This document shows positions 60,090-64,000 of a stretch of DNA of 64,000 nucleotides, piece after piece (within the stretch, counting starts at the first letter, position 1; every line of letters begins with the position of its first letter). Source of the DNA: Carallia brachiata (taxonomy: Eukaryota > Streptophyta > Magnoliopsida > Malpighiales > Rhizophoraceae); assembly GCA_021464245.1 (NCBI GenBank), contig JADCRB010000044.1, positions 733,830 to 797,829 on the forward strand, read 5' to 3'. A program made the translations under genes and the position numbers. The notes below the pieces were generated by a model. It was not told the origin of the DNA and did not search any database. It was given only the letters and a program-made list of their open reading frames with translations.

Positions 60090-62959
60090 TTGTGGGATCC
60101 ATATTCTACAAAATGTATTTTTAGACTTTGAGAGTACAACGGCATTTAGTTTAATTTTAACATTTTTTTAACTCTCAAAGCCGTAACCAACTATCAAATG
60201 TTCGTGATTTACCTAAACTATAAGCCATATTCAAATAGTTCTCAACCGTTTGAGGCTAGTCGGATTGGTAGAAAAAAGAATTAAAAGGATTGAGTAAAAC
60301 TCGCTTACAACCTAAAGATAGCGTATGAAACAGAAAGTACTATTCACTCCCACACCCAATTCTTATTAAAAAAAAGACATAAAAGGATTTAAAAGCCTTT
60401 ATAGAGGCACTCAACAAATGTCTGGTTGTTTTAAAGGACTTATGCAGAGCATAACGATTGAGGTGCAAGAATATTGGCAGCGTTACGTTCGAATAATTGT
60501 CATGTTTTTTGATGACTGATATAAAAAATGATCTTAGTAGAGAATGAAATGTTCGGCGGACTTCACATATATGTTAGAAAAAAGATTTAGGACAAACAAA
60601 ATGAACAAATAATTTGTCTGATTTAATATAGAGTGAATGTTTTTAAATTTATAGTATATTACTTGAAATCATGTTTTCTTATAAAATGTCACTTTACAGT
60701 CTACGTCCTACAGAATAATTATTTGTTCATTTTATTTATTCATGAACCACAACACCCTATATGTTAAGAGGAGACTACCAACATGAAGAACTTAGTCGTG
60801 TCAAAGCCAATTTTCAGTACTCTTTCCCCGCTTCTTTCGACAATGTGTTAGTGGAAACTACTAACACCGAAGAGCTTATTTTTGCGTTGAAGCACTTTAT
60901 TCAGAAAAACTTTTGTGAGTGCTGGCCATAAGTGGTTATTATTATATGGTACAAAGATAAATATTAATGTAATAAAAAAATTATTAAAAAATTATATAAT
61001 ATATTAAAAAAATTATACGATTTATATGAGTACATATAAAAAAATTTTAATTTTTATTAATTGTTCACACGGGTATAATATGTTAAAAAAATTATACGAC
61101 TCATGTGAACAGTCACTAAAAACTAAAATTTTTTCTATCAGTGTTTACACGAGTTATATAATTATCTTTGATGTTTTAAATAATTTTTTTATAATTCTTT
61201 TATATATAATATATTTTATCTCTCGTATCATAATTACAATTATTTATAACTACCAAACTTGCAGTGAGATAATGGCCCTCCACTTTGTTTTTTTTTTTTT
61301 TTGACCATATCCTCTACTTTAAAGCTTTTTTTTTTTTTTTTTGCGGCATCTTATTGAGGCCGAGTTCCTTTGTCAGAGTTTTTGTGAAATTTGTCAATCT
61401 GACAGCTAGATTTTTATTATTAATTGTCCACCTTTTTTGAACATAGCTTTTTGTCCAGGCGTGTTTTTTTTTTCAAGTAATAAGTGCAGAAATGAATATT
61501 TTCGAAAGAAAGTGTGGCCGGTATTTTAATTTTAATTTTGTTACTCAAAAAAATTAAGTTTATTACACATTAATTTTATCTATTTTACGCATGATTTATG
61601 TGTTTAAGAAAAAAAATAATTATGTGATGCCTAATGCACAATAATTTTATTCTATTTCTTTTATCTCTACCCTATCACCTCATATACATTTCTTTTTTTT
61701 TTTAGTTTATTAAAAAATTCATTAGATTATGAAGTATATAATAAAAATAACTCTTTACTCTTATAAATCTCACTCTTATCTTTTCAAAATTTAAACTCAA
61801 TATCTATAAAAATTTAAATTTTAATTACTATATCCCGATATTATTCTCTTTCGCAATTTAGTGTTTAGTTACGGGGTTTGAAATCGTATTGCGTGTGTCG
61901 AGTGCAAAGAAACAAATAGTGATGGGAATTCATTACCACATGCAAGCCAAAGACTTTAATGCATCGATTAAAGTCAAAAATACTGTTGACAATGTATTCC
62001 GTTCTGCTCCAGCGAAAATCGAACTGAACAACACAAAGGGCATCATCATATATGGACGTGTACGGGAAAAGCTTCTATTAGAGGCAAAAGCAGCTCCATG
62101 CGTCAATGGACAGAGTGGAAATCTTGTACCAGTTCGAGTAATTTGGCACATGAGTTGTTGTAAAACGTGAAAAATTCTATGATCACCAGTGAAATTGCCA
62201 ACCAAACTTCGTATTTTTGCACGTGCAATTTCCCAAAAGAGTGAGATAGTATCAGGAAGGAAAAGTATTAATGCAAATTTTCCACATGCTCAAATGGCTT
62301 CAGGAATTTACCCTCAAACTATAGTAGATAAGGTTGCCCTCAAGCACACTGCCGTGGTCCGGTTATGTAGCATGATCAATTTGTATTGGATATTTCCAAG
62401 AGTTCACCTTTTTTAAAGTAAACTCATATTCCACTATCATTACTGTTACATATAAATTTATGATCTCGTCATTAATTACAATAATATATCAAAAGATGGA
62501 GCTTGTGGGACGTAGCAATTTTTAATGTCCATAACTTTCCAAATATTTGTGTATCAAAAGGATTGCTTGTTTTCTTTTTCGCAAACACGTGACTAAATAA
62601 ATTAACCAAATGACATTATTTTAGGAGTAAATCAGGACGAGTATGTGGTGTGGTACTCTTTCTACCGATCATATATGCCTGACCAAATTCGAGAATAGTC
62701 AAAATACCAAAATAGGGAGGCAGGCATTCGGCTAAACCTTTGCTCTGTATAACGTACGGATCTTTCTCATCCACCAATCTTTGACAAAACAGGTATCTAA
62801 AGCAATAACTAATCGGGTACAAAAACAGCTGTGCCAATAGAACGAGCTAAACAGCTTAATTTTGTTAAGAGAGATGGCTCGATCCAGTTCCCTTGAAACC
62901 ACTCTATTATAGCTAAATTATGCATCTTTTCGGTCCCTTTTATTTAAGATATGGGAGAA
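60090..62959. other. AT-rich interval without a supported gene
   Basis: Long AT-rich zones at 60940-61250, and two T-runs at about 61283-61300 and 61327-61342. The stretch 61880-62420 has ordinary composition and short open frames on both strands, but none shows a recognisable domain. It may be an old coding remnant. Confidence 0.35.
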
Positions 62960-62989
62960 ATGCCCCAATACTCTTTGATTATCTTTGTT

Positions 62990-63423
62990 TTTCTTTTTGA
63001 TAAACCAGTATGAATTGATTTTATTAGAAAATGAATATAAAGATAAACAATAGAAAATTCCTATTTTTTGGTTTGAAAAATAGGAAAGCCCGCAAAAGTA
63101 TTACATAACAGTAGGGAAATAACAAAACCATTACCTACACATTTATATGGGCTATCGTCCTTTCTTCAGGCAAAACATCAACCGAGAGAAATAGTTATTG
63201 AGTCTAAAAAGGGATTTCAACATTTGAAACCTCCAACCATAAATAAATCCGAGCAAGTACAATGTCTTTTAAGTCATGTCATTTTATTTCTTCTTCCTTG
63301 AAAATTTTCTTATTCTGCTCGAGCCATATTGTCCAAGATATGACATAAAATGATGTATTCCATACCCTTCTAGCAATTTTCCCCCTCATAAGATACTTCC
63401 ATTGCTCAAAATGTTTATCGTTG
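62990..63423 (-). mobile_element. 5'-truncated LINE with 30-bp target duplication
   Basis: The same 30 bases, beginning atgccccaatactctttg, occur at 62960-62989 and 63424-63453. Between them, the minus strand encodes DKHFEQWKYLMRGKIARRVW and NTSFYVISWTIWLEQNKKIF followed by KEEEIK and a stop. This is the zf-RVT-to-C-terminus segment of plant non-LTR reverse transcriptases (WxIWLERNxRIF in relatives). A 3' UTR of about 270 bases with aataaa follows, ending in an A-rich tail (tcaaaaagaaaaa) at the low-coordinate border. Target duplication, 3' tail and 5' truncation together define a target-primed reverse transcription product. Confidence 0.85.
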
Positions 63424-63453
63424 ATGCCCCAATACTCTTTGATTATCTTTGTT

Positions 63454-64000
63454 ATCGTTGATGTATATGAACAAGTTGCGAGGTGATAAAAGTAGAGAGA
63501 AACTAAAAAATAGGTACAAGAAAAACAACAGTGTATCGTGTTTCGGATGATGTAATTGTATATGTACAGCCAATGGAAATTGCTAATAGCCAGCTAGCCA
63601 GAGGATGGTGACTTTCATACGAAACTTTATCCTGAATATATTAGACTTTCACACTATGAAATATATGACTAGGAGCTTCAACATTAAGGGTACCAATAGC
63701 ATGACCACATATCTTGGTAAGAAGTATAGAATTTCAGAGTTAAAGTGACAAAAATAAGATGGGAATTCAAGTTGTAGCTTCCATGGATGAAGTTGGGTTA
63801 GCATACATTATGAGTAGCATGGCAATGAAGAAAGAATTATGGAGAATACAACGTTTTCAGAGTCAAATCTTTGCATGATATCTAGCGCACTCATCCAATT
63901 GATGTAGTTGTTTACGTCAAATAATGTAAATTGTTCAACATTGGCCGATCAGTCTGGTGATGATACAGCTAAGCTGCATCTGACCTTTTCAGGCACGTGA
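63454..64000. other. End of window, nothing recognised
   Basis: Mixed-composition DNA without a supported gene, element border or RNA. A gene continuing beyond 64000 cannot be excluded. Confidence 0.35.

Noticed and set aside
61889..62416. Two adjacent plus-strand frames considered as a possible gene
   Set aside because: No recognisable domain, no convincing splice link between them, and an equally long frame on the opposite strand.

Overview
This is a plant nuclear genome window, almost certainly from a eudicot. The evidence is spliced genes with GT-AG introns, plant-only families (tau glutathione transferase, galacturonan-binding receptor-like kinases, a RAM2-like GPAT with an N-terminal HAD domain, plant EXO84B), AT-rich intergenic DNA, and many small transposable elements. 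The species cannot be fixed from sequence alone.

Layout. 0-7.9 kb is gene-free and holds an inverted-repeat MITE, a hAT-like element (849-1490) and a 1.3-kb PIF/Harbinger-like element (4772-6094). 7.9-9.9 kb carries an intronless WAK/LRK10-like receptor kinase whose frame breaks just after the DFG motif. 11-16.2 kb holds MITEs, a chain of minus-strand exons of an unrecognised gene, a decayed PPR fragment and a tRNA-derived SINE. 20-22.2 kb is an unrecognised three-exon gene. 23.2-25.1 kb is a tandem duplication split by a 1353-bp non-autonomous Helitron. 26.0-27.8 kb is a tau GST (minus strand). 29.7-30.4 kb is a second hAT-like copy. 33.3-34.5 kb is a kinase-less galacturonan-binding WAK-type protein with a frameshift. 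37.4-51.9 kb is a tandem segmental duplication, each copy carrying a RAM2-like GPAT: the first is clearly dead, the second has one frameshift near its 3' end. LINE RNase H remnants and a Mutator-like MITE sit between the copies. 53.4-57.1 kb is an apparently intact seven-exon EXO84B. The last 7 kb is AT-rich and holds another MITE and a 5'-truncated LINE flanked by a 30-bp direct repeat.

The genes do not form one pathway. Two encode galacturonan-binding-type extracellular domains (cell-wall sensing), two are acyl-lipid GPAT copies (RAM2 supplies lipid in arbuscular mycorrhiza), one is a detoxification enzyme and one an exocytosis tether. Four of the protein-coding loci carry frame breaks, so this looks like a region of gene decay and heavy small-transposon traffic, or an assembly with some residual indel errors. 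Only the GST and EXO84B look clean. I found no tRNA or rRNA gene, no CRISPR and no evidence of a novel multi-gene system. The most informative features are the natural empty-site comparisons at the Helitron and at the GPAT duplication.
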